From contig JAHLMK010000017.1 in the NCBI GenBank assembly GCA_019915135.1, positions 806,001-870,000 of the forward strand: a stretch of DNA of 64,000 nt, given 5' to 3'. The notes beneath the pieces were generated by a model. That model was not told the DNA's origin. It did not search any database and saw nothing but the letters and a program-made list of their open reading frames with translations. Shown in pieces: positions 1 to 11,969 of this stretch. Made by a program: the position numbers and the translations under genes. This DNA is from Strobilurus pachycystidiatus. Taxonomy: Eukaryota; Basidiomycota; Agaricomycetes; Agaricales; Physalacriaceae. Positions within the stretch are counted from its first letter, which is position 1. The number at the start of each line of letters is the position of its first letter.

Positions 1-191
1 TGGCTGGCGAGCAGATGTTCTGGAAAGTTACCCTTTGTGAGCCCATGCATTACGAACGCTCTTGCAACAAGCTGATGGTATAAAGATAACAGATATACAA
101 GAATAACTATCAAGAACTATGATACACACGAGAGAAAACAAGACAAATGTACATATCACACAAAGTGTACAACCTAATAACCATCGAGACA

Positions 192-3100
192 CTACTTTTT
201 GACGGACTTGTTACTCAGCTTCATTCGATCATAGAAGTTGCGACGACACGCCTTGCTAGAACCATCAACGCTCGCCGCCTTCAACTGGCACAACTCCCGC
301 CACGCAACCCTGAAAAAAAAGTTCGGCTGTCTCGAGTACTTCAAGTAAGCATACGAGGCCAGAAGAGTTCTGACGTAGGCCATGTCTGGCGGAATGGCTT
401 TGAGTTGGCTGATGTCGAAGTCGTGAAACTCTCGGCTACAGGAGAGACGGTCGTCTTCTGCAGAGGGGCTACGATGAGGAATAGCCCGCCACTTGGCGTG
501 AACATGTGAGACGTGGTCCTTCAGAAGGGCACAATCGTCGGCGTATTTGGCCTCGCTGCAGATCGTCGTCCACGGTACCACGAGCGGGTCAGGTCCATCT
601 GACGCAACCTCCTTCGCCTTCCCTTTGCCTGAGACAAAATCCTTCTCCTCTATCTTCAACTTCTCGAGATCTTTCATGCCTGCTTTGTATGCTGCATCCA
701 TAGCGCGTCGAATGGTGTCCATGACAAAAGGAGGGGAACCTTTTTTCCGTCTGGAGGGAAGACGATTGTTTGATTCGGCGAGGACAACGTCTGTATCTGC
801 CGCCGTTCTCGCATTTTCCTTCTTCTTCCGATTCCACTCTGGATTCTGCGGGTTTTTGCAGTTCGGGTCTGAGAACTCGAGAGTTCCGACAAGACGTTCA
901 CCAGACTTTTTGGCGTCCATGACCCGAGCAAACCTTTCAAACATTCAGACGTTGGTGGCGAAGAAGTACGAAACCGCTTACATGTGTCCTACCATGACAC
1001 TATCAGGATGCTCGTAACTGCCTGTCACGTATATGCAATGGTCGTGCTGGACCGAAATCTTCCCCACATTGGATGCAGACTCCAATTCACCCAGAAGATG
1101 CCTCTGGACTTCGACGGTTTGCTCCTCCACTGTCAAAGATTTGATGGAGGCGAAGAACTCCCCGACTGAAGTCGTATCTTTCTCGAACAGTTTCTGCAAT
1201 TTCTCCGGAGGCTGCATGAATTTGAGGTCGGCGTCACGGAAATGGTCAACGATATCTTTTGACCAGAAAATGGAAGCATGATCGCCGTCATAGTCCCCTT
1301 GGAAAGTTCTAAGCATGCAAGTAGTCATGGAAGCGTAATTTCCTCACCTCCCGCCAGCATATCCATGAGTCGAATAGGTCCTTTCACAGAACATACTATG
1401 ACATCGGTCATATGAGCGAGCTTTGGATGTGTCGTTGCTATGAACTAGGCAGGATTCGTCAATTTTTACGAAACTTGCTTGCTGGTGAACATACCCGGCG
1501 AGCATCAGTAGGGATCTTGCAGGGGTTCCGCGTCATCTGAATAATTCTTCCACCATTTGAGGCTCTGTATGGAGTAGGAAGGCTTACGACAACATCCCCC
1601 ACGATTTCAGCGGTCCGGAAACCATATTGATCCTCAAATACTGGTGTTGACGCTTTGACCTGGATTTCGTTCTCCTTCAGGACGCCATAAGGGTCTGAAT
1701 TTGAGGTCAATAAACGTGAAGCTTCTCGTAATCAGAAGAAAATGCACCCGGCACGACATACGCCGAACAACTCATAGGAACTTCGTAGTGATAATCCACC
1801 TTTTTCCTGTCCAGTTCAGCCTTCGCCACTTGGTAAATCATCTGCGAAAGGAAAGGCAACTCTGTCGGAAGAAAGCCGGAGTCCAGAAGCTCCATTACCC
1901 TCTCACCGAGCGACAAAGGACTTCCAGACGATGGATCGAGAGGATACAGCTGGCCAATATCGTCCTGTTCCTTTTCCCTGTGTGACCGGTTGCGTTCTAC
2001 AGTATCAGAGTGGCGCGCAGCTCGCATGGAAAGGATTCCCTCTGCCTTGTTCACCTCTTGCCAAAGCCGGAACAAGGCATCTTCGTCTGCAATGTCTGTG
2101 AACCGTGCCACGATCTGGTCGACACAAAGCTTCGCAAGTCCTGAGAAATATGAAGAAGGCACGCCATTGCTCTCCAAATTGATGATGACTTCGGGGGAAA
2201 GCTTGATGGGCGTGCGCATCTCCGAGTGGTTTAGGACCGCCATTGACAGATGGATGGGATCCAGAATCTCTCCTTGGGCAAACTTGATTTTCATTTGGGA
2301 GTCGCGGAGCCATATCATCGGAGGACCTTCCATTGGTGCGGCGACCTCGGGCAAATCAGAACTGGGGCGGACACAGAGCGTCATTCCCTTGCAGCATGTT
2401 AGTGGCCATTGAACCAAGAGATACACAAGCCATACCTTGCCTCCACGCAAGCGGAATTGAATAGCTGTTGGCTGTGCACCAAAGCGGTCCTGATAGGCGC
2501 GATGTAGAGGCCAGTTGGAGAGACCACACCCGTCCGTCATGTTCGATGGCTCCTTGCCTCCATCTGTGCCAGACTCTATCCAAAGGACATCATTATGACA
2601 CGGCATGCGCTACAGACTCAACTCACGGATATCCTCCATTTCTAGAATGTATTCCTGCCTAAGACACGGGCCAGGCTTTGAAGAGGATAGGTACAAGGGG
2701 AATCGTGCAGCCCACTTCCCGATAAACTGCATATCTGGTTCAGTAAAGAATACCATTGGAGTTGTGGATGCAAACCTGTTTCCCATTGACAGCCGGATTA
2801 TTCAAGATCTCAACAAGATCCATGAGAGACATCTTTATACCGTCTGGGTAGGCATCCCGAATGAGCAGCGCACCATTCCGCCAGGTCTCATTTACGCAGA
2901 CCATGGTGACATGCGCCGAGCTCTGGCTTTGCGATGCATGCAGCGCACGAAACACCATATTCCATATTACGACTGGACGTAGAAAGAACTCGAGCGTGGC
3001 CGGAGAGAGGTCGTCTGTTTGGACACGAAGAAAGTTGAAAGATCCAAACCGCCGCTTCAAGGCCGACGAAGTATCTCGAGTTGGTTTGTTCATAGTCAAG

Positions 3101-4430
3101 TGGGACCTCTTGCTGTCAAACGTAGCCCGAAGTGTTACCTGTTCATGGATAAGTGGGACCTCTTGCTGATGAAAGGTAGCCTACCTGCCCACCAAACCAC
3201 CCATCCTCCGGATTTTGTCCCATACCAGATAACGGATCGTCCTGCAATCTCGCTATCTCCACATCCAGCTCGGCCCAAGGACACTGTCAAAGCCTGAGAT
3301 TTGAATCGCGAGAAGACCTCTTCGCTTACATGTGCCGGTATACGTGAAGCGCTCGGCGTGCCGCAGAAAATGGGTTCAACCAAGGGTGCAGAGGTTGCGT
3401 TGCTTCCTCTGAGTTGGCTGTTTAGCTTGTCTAGATTTGCTTTGAGTTTATCCATTGTTAACGAGTCCGAGCTGATCAACCGCGCTAATTCGATTCTGAC
3501 ACCCAAAGGGGTGGAAGGAGCAGCGGCCATCTTGGCAACCACATCTCGATCGTAGGCCTTTAAACCATTAATTTCGCTCAGTTGATGGGACGGCCACATA
3601 CCATGATATACGGTTCTGGCACCTTCACCTTTCTGGTACAGCTAGCGACTTCGCGCGCTTTTGAGGTTGCGGCACGGCTTGGCGGTGCTTTGACGGTGCT
3701 TCTGCTCTTAGCCACACCGCATGATATTGTAGGGTCGCTCTTAGAGTCGGTCCTGGATTTCTTGACATTCTGTTCATCAAAGAGCGTCGAGGTCGAGGAA
3801 AAGTCGCTTTCGTTTGACTTTCTTTTGCCCAGGACTGAAGACGGTTGCGCAGAATCGTTCTCGTTGGATGGTTGAGCTACAAAATACGTGGTCAGCCCTG
3901 TGAGACACTGTGAAAGGGCCGACTTACTTGGCGGAAAGTCGGGCTGGGAGTCGAATTCCCGAAATAAAGCTTCCTATTCTCCGGTCAGTTGGGACATGAG
4001 CAACGCAGATTATGCTACCTGGGTTGCAGAGAGGGAAGGTTCCAGACTTGGATTGTCCGTGGGTACGCTTGGTGCGTCGGGCTCTTGTTGGGCGCTCTGC
4101 GACGACGATCAGTTTCTGATGAGAACGACGGCGTCGATTACGGACATGGAGGGCGTGAATCTCAAAAAAAGAGGCGTCCTCTCCATCGGAAAAGTACTGA
4201 GTCGACTAGGCCAAGCAGATTTGAGTCGAGACAGTCGCGATAGGCTAACAAAGACGCGCACCTGGCTCTCGTCGACGGGCAGCTCGATGTCCTCGCACGC
4301 GTCTTCATCTTCCTACCATACCCATTAATACTCAAAACACTTCGCGCGACGTTGAAAGGTCAGTACATACCTGCTCATCGCCCTCCAACTCGAAGGCGTC
4401 TTTGCTGTAATGTCGTCCGACGTTGGACAT
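192..4430 (-). CDS. Cellular RNA-dependent RNA polymerase (QDE-1/RdRP family)
   Basis: Makes double-stranded RNA from single-stranded RNA templates in RNA silencing (family knowledge). The conserved core is visible: FGSFNFLRV near 3.0 kb, KWAARFPLYLS near 2.7 kb, MTDGCG near 2.5 kb, MTRNPCKIP near 1.5 kb, and the metal-binding loop LAGGDYDGD with the D-x-D-G-D signature at 1281-1295. The N-terminal part (3.6-4.4 kb) is acidic, then Arg/Lys-rich and low in complexity. The chosen ATG starts MSNVGRHYSKDAF, followed by a consensus intron. The last long exon ends at the stop at 192. Many short introns interrupt it; the small exons between 3.6 and 4.3 kb are uncertain. No frameshift is needed, so the gene looks functional. 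The first 191 bases of the window are its 3' flank and show nothing I recognise. Confidence 0.87.
3088..3168 (-). repeat. 28-nt imperfect direct repeat flanking an RdRP intron
   Basis: Bases 3088-3115 and 3141-3168 match at 25 of 28 positions and lie exactly 53 nt apart. Each copy carries the proto-splice tetranucleotide AGGT (minus strand). Splicing from AG|GT in the first copy to AG|GT in the second removes 53 nt (3107-3159) and keeps the frame, reading ISKRSHLTMNKP across the join. Consistent with intron gain by tandem duplication of exon sequence. Confidence 0.7.
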
Positions 4431-5385
4431 GGTAGCCCCAGCACCAAATTCCAAGAGAAAAATGCGAAGAAATGGCAGAAATTAAGGAATCATGGTGGTG
4501 GTACGGGGAAGAGAAGAGTCGGGGGGCCAGCTCCCGTAGCCAAATATTTGCGACGAATTCGAAGGACGACTCGAGGCGAACAGGTTGAACAAAAATTGCA
4601 AATACTGCACGTAACCGGCGGCTCACATTAGGGGCTTCGCTCATGATCTCATTCTCCTCCGTCTACTTACTGGGTAGTCGATTCCATGTCGTATGGCTAG
4701 GTATGGCTTTGTGTCAGTTGCACATTGTGATGAGTTTGACTTCAACACTCCCCCGACACATTGCGCCACCAGAAGGCGATGACCAGAAACGAAGGAACAA
4801 ACACATTATCCGCGGTCCGCGGATGCAGATCTGCAACTGCTTCCTTCCGATGGTTGACAATTGGACGTTGAATGTAACGTTGAACGCTTAGGACGATATA
4901 GCAACATACACCGGAGACGGAACTATCGCCGCATTATCGCAGATTGATTCCATCATCGGCGCGAAAGCCTATCAAGCTCGCCATTTTCGCACGTTTGTGT
5001 ACACTTGTTCAGGATTCTCGAGAAACGACAGGTGCGAACTTGGCATCAGGTTTCTCTTGAATTCATTACTTGTACTTATCCCATATTCAAAGAAGTGTAA
5101 TTGATCGGATAGACGGACGGAACAAACTACCAGACCGCAGAGGACATATGGACTCCCAGTCACGGCGGAGTCTGAGAAGACTTGATATATTCACTCGCAC
5201 TGACTTCATCCTGTCCAGCTAGAGTAAAACAGCCCATTAGCTTGAGGTTGACAGGACGCATTCAAAGACTGACACGGCGGGACCGGGAATGGGGTAGGCC
5301 TGTCGGTAGAGCCGTTAGCAATGAATACAACAACGTGATACTTCTTACGCTTGTGTCTAAAGATATCAAGTTAGCAGGGAGAGAA
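4431..5385. other. Intergenic, no gene recognised
   Basis: About 950 bases between the RdRP start and the LPMO stop. It should hold the RdRP promoter. Short open frames occur on both strands but none joins into a convincing spliced gene. Confidence 0.5.
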
Positions 5386-6574
5386 TTAAGACGAGGGAGA
5401 ATTTGACGCACTAGTATAGATGTCGTAAACGATGCCTATACAAAGTCAGTCGGGACAGTCTACAGGCAAAGTTCAATGCATACCGGGAGTTGTGGCCGTA
5501 TATGCACCTGCTCGGAATGTCAGAGTATCGAATACAGACACATGGGTGCCACTCACCAGGGAACGACACGAACGACGTAGGAAGAGCAGTTCCGGATCCG
5601 GTCACTTCGACTTGGATACAACTTGGATAGACTTGAGCGCCTAATGATGTCGTGAGCTAATCATGATTTTACGACGCATATCCGCGGTCCATACCAGGGT
5701 AAGTGTAGGCTTAAGATGGCAGGTCAGTCACAGTTCATTCGTCAGGCAGTCAAACACAGCATACCAGAGTGCAGAGCGATGCTGGAAAAGGACGAATCAG
5801 CTCAACGCCACTGTCTTAGGTGTGTTGTAGCTTACATTTCGTGCCGAATGATATACTGTCCAGCCTTCAAAGTCGAGGGAATCGTGAATGTGTAAACACT
5901 GCCAGAAGCAGTAAGGAGGTCAGTGGAGGCCCATAGTCCGGCACTGGTCTTTCCACTCTCTGCAACCTTGAACCAGACGGCACTGAGTTCATGTCAGACC
6001 TCGAGATACAAATCTGTGCAAAGCAGACACTAACGATGTTCCTGGCGACCATTTCGTGATATCAGACGGCGCACGAGCCATGTAGGTGATCAGTGGGCCG
6101 GAGTGACTACTGGGCCAGGTCGTCCAGTCCAGCTTGACTTGGGATCCAGCAGCGACGGTGCCGTAGATTGGAGCCGGGGCTGTGCTGTAATTGCCATCGG
6201 TGTATCCATTGCATTGGACACTGTGAAAGCTGTCTGAAAAGGGATGAACAGGTAACATGAGAGTGCACTTACTCGATCAACGAGAGATCAGTGACAGGAC
6301 CTTCATGGATGGTATTGAGTGAACGAAGACAGGTGAGCTTGGGAATACTCACCGTTCCCGGGGATCTGTCGAACGATGCGTTGCGGGACGGGATTGTAGT
6401 AGCTAACGAGTTGAATATCTGACCATGGAACTAGCACTGGAGTAAAGCAGCTTACGGGTCACTAAACGGGAGATAACCCGTGTAGTTGGTCGAGCCGAGT
6501 GTGATTTCTTGCACATAGCCATGACCGGCTACGAGCTGGAGAACAGGAAGAAGTGATAAGAGCGCTGAGAGCAT
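5386..6574 (-). CDS. AA9 lytic polysaccharide monooxygenase (former GH61)
   Basis: Secreted copper enzyme that oxidatively cleaves cellulose or related glucans (family knowledge). A signal peptide (MLSALLSLLPVLQLVAG) is followed directly by mature HGYVQEI, so the N-terminal His needed for the copper histidine brace is in place. Then come YYNPVPQRIVRQIPGNG, CNGYTDG, WTTWPSSHSGPLITY (second brace His), AVWFKVAESGK, and GQYIIRHEMIALHS and AYTYPGAQVYPSCIQVEVTG (axial Tyr region). The protein ends SNSPSS with no CBM1, so it is single-domain at about 230-240 residues, normal for the family. Roughly eight introns of 45-75 nt all keep frame, including very short exons (IALHS, AYTYPG). A TATA-like box lies about 45 bases before the ATG. 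Confidence 0.92.
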
Positions 6575-7786
6575 TTTGTCTCTGTTGCTATGAAGAAAAT
6601 GTGGCAATCCATGAAGAATATATACCGTCTAGTCTGCGTCTAGCGGGCCGGTTGGAGCAAGTTCGTTCGCGAAATTGAGCCGAGATTTTAGAGTGATGCT
6701 ATGCTCTTGGTATGAGACAGGTGCCTTGCTCAACAGAATAGTCGGATAATTCTTGATAGGTGTCGACATGTGAACCGATCAAGAGACTGACACTTGCAGA
6801 AGGATACGCGATGACGAGTTAGAAACCGGTTTTCTGAGCCGCACGTGGATACTCTTGCTTGTGTCTTGGAGGGTCAGATCCAGGAACGATGCGCGTCGAC
6901 CAGGTATTAAGGTTGTCTTCATTTTCCGAGATCCCAGTCACGCGAGTCCATGCCAGGCCCGCGAGGTCATTCTTTGAGATACCAGAGGATCCTCTGGTCG
7001 TAGGTCCCGGTCCGCGGACGCCTCCGTGTAATTTCGATCAAAGGACCTGCTCAATTCAAGCCCAGCAGAATTTCTACCGCGTTACAACATGGGTTGAAAG
7101 ACTTGGTCCAGTCTATCGATCGCGATGCGAAGGAGGCGGCTCAACACGGTCACTCGGAGGACCGGATAGTACTAGATACATTCACAGCAAGAACAGGACA
7201 GGGAGAGGCCAACGTTTGATGAGGCGGTCGTTATTCGAAAGCAGCTCCTCGTGTTGAAAGCATCAGGAATGCAAAGACGCGGTCCACCGGTCATCGTCGG
7301 ATGGTGGCGCCTCGCAGGAAACGCACCACGTGGACCAGCGTGTACCATCATAGCCCGAGGGCCGATGCCCGGTTCTTCTCACGTTCTCATAGCCTGGTTC
7401 TTACCAGCCTGAGAGTTGTGCGTTATGAGTGATGACAATCCATCACTGGTTATTACTGGCAGTGGTTAATTGACTCACGAGCGAAAACAATCGTTCTTTT
7501 CGGAGTCCTCCCAAAACTAAAAAGTCACAGTGCGTCTCCATACAGAGAGATACGAGATACACTCTACGTCACTGTCAGCCCCCTTCACGCCCCCGTCTCA
7601 AAGCTTCCCAACTGCTAAATGCATTGTTTTTGCCGGGATACGAACCCAATGAGTAAGCCTGCCAGTGTATATAAGCATTGTTATTAATATTGACCGCTAG
7701 CACCGGAAAATGAGACTGTACAGGTATTGGGCACAGGCTTTTAATGGCTGTCGGGCCATCTACTTGGGGCATCTACGAGGCCCGAC
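6575..7786. other. Intergenic, divergent promoters, no gene recognised
   Basis: About 1.2 kb between the divergent LPMO and Rossmann-protein genes. I see no coding exon. A stretch at 7639-7661 resembles a tRNA T-arm on the minus strand, but no acceptor or anticodon arm matches. Confidence 0.5.
6618..6624 (-). promoter_or_regulatory. TATA-like box of the LPMO gene
   Basis: TATATAT on the minus strand, 44-50 bases upstream of the LPMO ATG, a normal position for a highly regulated secreted-enzyme gene. Confidence 0.45.
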
Positions 7787-9109
7787 ATGCCCCCGACCAA
7801 GATTCTTCTCATCGGTGCAACCGGTAGGCGAAATTGCCCATCTTTTGATTGCTCGCTGACGAACTCACATAGGATACATCGCTGGCACCTTGCTTCTTCG
7901 TCTTTTGAAGCTGACGGATGTTTCCATCAAGGTACTCGTACGAAACTCTGCAAAAGCCGCCAAACTGCGACAATTGGATCTTGGTATCGAAGTCGTTGAA
8001 GGATCGCCGTCGAACGATGCAACTCTCATAGTAGACCTGCTCAAGGATACTGACCTTCTCATTGACTCTGTGAGTTCCTTCTCGATGCCAAATTCGCTTC
8101 GTTTTGACATGTCCTCAGTATGATTGCGACGACCTCGAAGGAGCTCGCAATATCGTAGCCGCTGTGAAGCAGTCCGAGACAAGGACTCGCGTGATCCACG
8201 TCGTCAGCCGTCATTTTCCAACGCACTCGAGTGTCATCTAACTCTTTGTAGTCGGGGACCGGAGTCTTGGCGGACGATGCTCTTGGTCGCGACATACCTA
8301 ATCCAGTCTGGGATGATGCCGATGTTGAGCTGATGGCGTCCATCCCTATCACCCAATTGCACCGAAATGTCGACGTACAGTTTCTAGGTGCAGATGAGGA
8401 AGGTAAAGGACAACATGCGCATCTTATGTTCTTTCACTGAACGTCCCCAGGATACATTTATTCTTATATCGTCTTTCCGGGGGCAGTTTTTGCCAGCCCC
8501 CGCGGCATTCTCGTCGACGCTGGTATTCAAGATGCTGATGGAAAACAGTACATTTCCAACGGGGTGCCAAAGCATGTTCAACAGTTGGGCGGTGAGCCGG
8601 CTTACTATGGAGGCGGCCACAACCATTGGTCCATTGTAGACCTTTACGAACGTAGGTTCCCACCTCTCTATACAGATTCAGTCTGTCCTACCACTCTCAT
8701 AGTCGTTGATCTCTTGATGCTGCTCGTCACTAAGCTACTATCGCCCGAATGGCACGAGGTACCGCACGGCAAAGCGGGATACTATTTCGCAGAAAACGGC
8801 GATGTGGAGCTTGGTCAGGTCGCCACTGTCGCGGCTGAGGTGCTTCAGGGCAAGAAAGGCCTCAAAGCGCGCGACATGACTCCAGAAGAAGTGAAGGCGA
8901 TAGGATTACCGGTAAGTTGTCGCGGCTTTCCCAAAGTACTATGTATCACTCAAGGCCACCCTTAGGAGTTCGTCGCAAGGGTCATGTCAGCAAACACACG
9001 GTGCACGTCTACACGAGCTCGACGTTTGGGCTGGAAACCGGTCAAGAGCACCAAGGAATTTCTTGACGAGGTTGAAGTCTATACGAAAGAACTGGCGAGT
9101 AAGACATAG
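7787..9109 (+). CDS. NAD(P)-binding Rossmann-fold protein (NmrA/epimerase type)
   Basis: The N-terminus KILLIGATG-GYIAG contains the glycine-rich G-x-x-G-x-x-G dinucleotide motif, split by the first intron. A second beta strand with basic residues follows (IKVLVRNSAKAAKL), typical of atypical or extended SDRs that bind NADP. Later exons read GTGVLADDALGRDIPNPVWDD, YSYIVFPGAVFASPRGIL and YGGGHNHWSIVDLYE, and the protein ends ELASKT before TAG at 9107-9109. About six introns, all in frame. No catalytic Tyr-x-x-x-Lys is obvious, so it may be a redox sensor of NmrA type or a dehydrogenase of unknown substrate. It converges with the trifunctional gene downstream, the stops being only 87 bases apart. 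Confidence 0.75.
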
Positions 9110-9196
9110 TCGCCTCCGGAAACCTCTACAAAAGCCGAATTGTACATCTATGTTACATAGAAAGCGCGCCCAATTATTACACTAAATGGACTATCA

Positions 9197-11651
9197 CTAC
9201 GTCGTCCGCTTCTGCTTAGCGTACGCCTCGAGGACCTTTTTTCTGATCTTGCTTTTTGGGGCCCTCCTTGACGTCCACAACCTGACTTGCTCGTACCCTT
9301 GTTCCAGCAGCAACTCGATACCTTCCACGACCGCCCATGGTATACCCTTATCCCGCCTTTCCTGCGCTAAGGCTAGCAACTTTGTTATTCGCCTCTCATA
9401 CGCGAGCTCGATGGCCACTCCCCCCAGATTGCTCAGATGCTCCTCCCGCAATCCAATGTCAACCAAGTCCTCGTCCTTGAGTTTACTTGTGGAAGTCGCG
9501 GGTATAGTGGAGACGATCATGGTGGGTTGTGGCGTGATAGGAAGCGGTACTTGCAGCTCATCGAGGACCGTGATCGTCAAAAGCGGATCAAGCTTGCTGA
9601 ATTCGTCCGCTAGACTCTCCGCGCGCCGACGAGTCCTGTTATATATGAAGATGTTGATGACGCCAATCTGATGCAGTGCGTATAGAGCAGCGCGAGAAGT
9701 ACCGCCGGCACCAAGAACGAGAGCGGTAGTGCTTGAGGTGACCACATTGGCCGGAGTTAACGAACGAAGTAGACATGTCTTGATAGCGCGCCAATCTGTG
9801 TTGTCACCACTCAGCACACCACGGCTGGTTGGGATGATTGTATTTATAGCACCAATAATCCTCGCATGCCTGGATATGTGCGGCAGGTAGGGCATGATCT
9901 CCACCTTGAACGGAATGGTCACACTAGCACCTCCGAATATTGGAGAAGCGAGGACCTCCTTCAGTTCTTCGGTAGTCTCCGTCTCCTTGATCTCGTAGGT
10001 GTGTGGCAAACCTAATGTGCTGAACGCTGTGTTGTGTATCACCGGCGACATAGAGTGGGCGATGGGACAACCAAACAAGAAGAATGTTTTGGCGGGCAGC
10101 AGACCGGTCAAATACAAGATCGACTGAGCTTCAGTGAACGAGATTTGACCAGGGGCGGCAGCGCGAGGGAGTAGCGGATGTGATAGAGGAGATATGATTG
10201 GGTTAAGAACGCGGGATATTTTCCCCTATTTTCGAGATGAGACGTGTGAAGAGAAAGAAGCGGACAACTTACCTCAGGACCCATGTTGATTGCTAGTAGT
10301 GGTACCGGATTCCGCTCAACTGTTCCAACAAATTGCCGCAAGCCCATGTTGTCCTCGAAAGTCTTGGCCGTCCCGGCAATTTTGATAATCTCCGCGCCGC
10401 ACTTGACCATACGATCGTACATCTGACGGGTCTGCGGGCTGTTCCATACCATCGAACCCCTGAAATCTTGGTAGGACACCAGAAGTGTCATATTGCCTTT
10501 GTGCTCCTTGATATCCGAAAAGATAATATCGGGGAGGTCTATCTCCAGGTCGATGTATTCTATACCGAGAGTGAGCGCGTGATAGAGGATGTCGCGGCGG
10601 ACATCTCCGTCGTCTGGGTACCTCCCGCCTTGAGAGACAGTGCGAAGAGTGAATAGGATGGGAAGATTGGAATGTCGGCGTAGGGTGGCTACTTGAAAGG
10701 CGATGAAAGTGGGTTCTTGAGATAGCAAGAAGTCCGCCCGGACTTCCCATAGATCGATTCCTAATGAGATGTCTTCCAGATCTGCGATAGCATCACGATA
10801 GTCGTCATATGTGAGGGCAAGGCAATAAGAGCGGGCGCTTCGGGGGTGTAAAGGGACCTTGTTGCAGTCGACGCCATGTATGAACCGGAGTAGACGAAAG
10901 AATTCATCCTCCACCGTTTTGAAAGCGAAGGTCCTGTCGCCTTCGTCTTGTTCCTCCTCGGGTATTGGGACGGTCATCGACACGAACTCGAACGAACAGC
11001 ACTCGCGGAAGTACTTTTCGCGCCTGGTCCATGCTTCGCGTGCCGTCTCGTGGAGAAGTGGGGGGAAACGGCGATTTGGTTTACGGAGGAAGTCTAGCAC
11101 GGCGTCTTTCTCCCGCAGGACATGTATGACGGGGCCGTGTTGTCTAAACCTCTGGAGTAGCGTGCGATTCGCTTCGAGCTCGACCACACCTCCCCCGGTG
11201 GCGATGACCTTTCCAACATGATGTACGTGGAGAATGTCGGTGATTATTTGTGACTCGACTCTTCGAAAGTCTTCCCAGCCGTACTTGGCTATGAAATCTG
11301 AGATGGACATTTGCTCCTGCTTCTCGAAGATGTGATCTGTATCAAGAAGCTCCCATCCGAGCGCTTTGGAGGCGAGTGTGCCGAGGGTTGTTTTGCCCAC
11401 TACCGAGCACCTCAACGTCGAGAACGGCGGACACGAGAACCAACCAACGTACCTCCTCTCATCCCAATCAAGACTATGCTGGCCCGCCTGGTATAGTTCT
11501 GCGATGTTATAGCTGGCGAGGACGCCCGAGAAGGCGCGACCGACAGCATAGCGGCCGACAAGGGGGTCTGTGATGAGATCCGCTCAATGAGTGACGGATG
11601 CGGGGTAAAGTAGCTAACCTTGGGGGCATTTATTAGATCACGAACATTCAT
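9197..11651 (-). CDS. QutR-like shikimate kinase / dehydroquinase / shikimate dehydrogenase fusion
   Basis: Three domains in the order of the C-terminal part of the AROM pentafunctional enzyme. The shikimate-kinase-like domain has Walker A GMRGVGKTT (rebuilt across an intron), LDTDHIFE and ATGGGVVE. A type I dehydroquinase-like domain (10.3-10.8 kb) follows, then a shikimate-dehydrogenase-like domain with FGCPIAHSMSP, SVTIPFK and GDNTDW, the last two carrying the usual catalytic Lys and Asp. The synthase and EPSP-synthase domains are absent and nothing upstream encodes them. This architecture is known from the quinate-pathway repressor QutR/qa-1S. The dehydroquinase catalytic His is Gln here (VSYQDF, codon 10468-10470), which favours a sensor or repressor over an enzyme. 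Three introns fit; a first 51-nt one near 11.6 kb is optional. A Helitron ends about 195 bases upstream of the ATG. Confidence 0.75.
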
Positions 11652-11845
11652 CGCGTCGGAAGCAGGTTTTTCCGCTACCAGACCGAAGGCGGCGACGAAG
11701 GGGATGCAACGTGAAGTTTCCTAGTGCAATATTTGCATGTTCCTGGTGAGGATTGGACAATCTTGGAGGTCGAATTGCAAGCTGGCAATTGTCGAGGACG
11801 TTGTACATGGCCGTAAGCGTTACGGATCTCCTACTTATTATTTTA

Positions 11846-11874
11846 CTAGCAGGATAGCCCGTGCGAACCCGGGC
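11846..11874 (-). repeat. Helitron 3' terminus: hairpin plus CTAG
   Basis: On the minus strand a 5-bp GC stem (GCCCG / CGGGC, arms 11870-11874 and 11857-11861) with an 8-nt loop is followed after 7 nt by CTAG, and the next base is T. This is the classic Helitron transposition terminator. Confidence 0.82.
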
Positions 11875-11969
11875 CGAGCAGATGTAAACAATCACAACAA
11901 CTTATATCATTGAGTGGGGTTGGTAGTACTTGTTAAATACATGTTTTTAATCAAACTCGTCAATTGTTA

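Noticed and set aside
6859..7257. 132-codon open frame on the plus strand
   Set aside because: Arg/Ser-rich composition typical of GC-rich noncoding sequence; no motif and no neighbouring exons.
7639..7661. T-arm-like sequence (minus strand) suggesting a tRNA or tRNA-derived SINE
   Set aside because: The T stem and loop can pair, but no matching acceptor stem, D arm or anticodon arm exists at the right spacing.
9197..11651. A truncated AROM pentafunctional gene split by the Helitron
   Set aside because: No dehydroquinate synthase or EPSP synthase sequence appears upstream, including beyond the Helitron. The three-domain form with an altered dehydroquinase site fits a QutR-like protein better.
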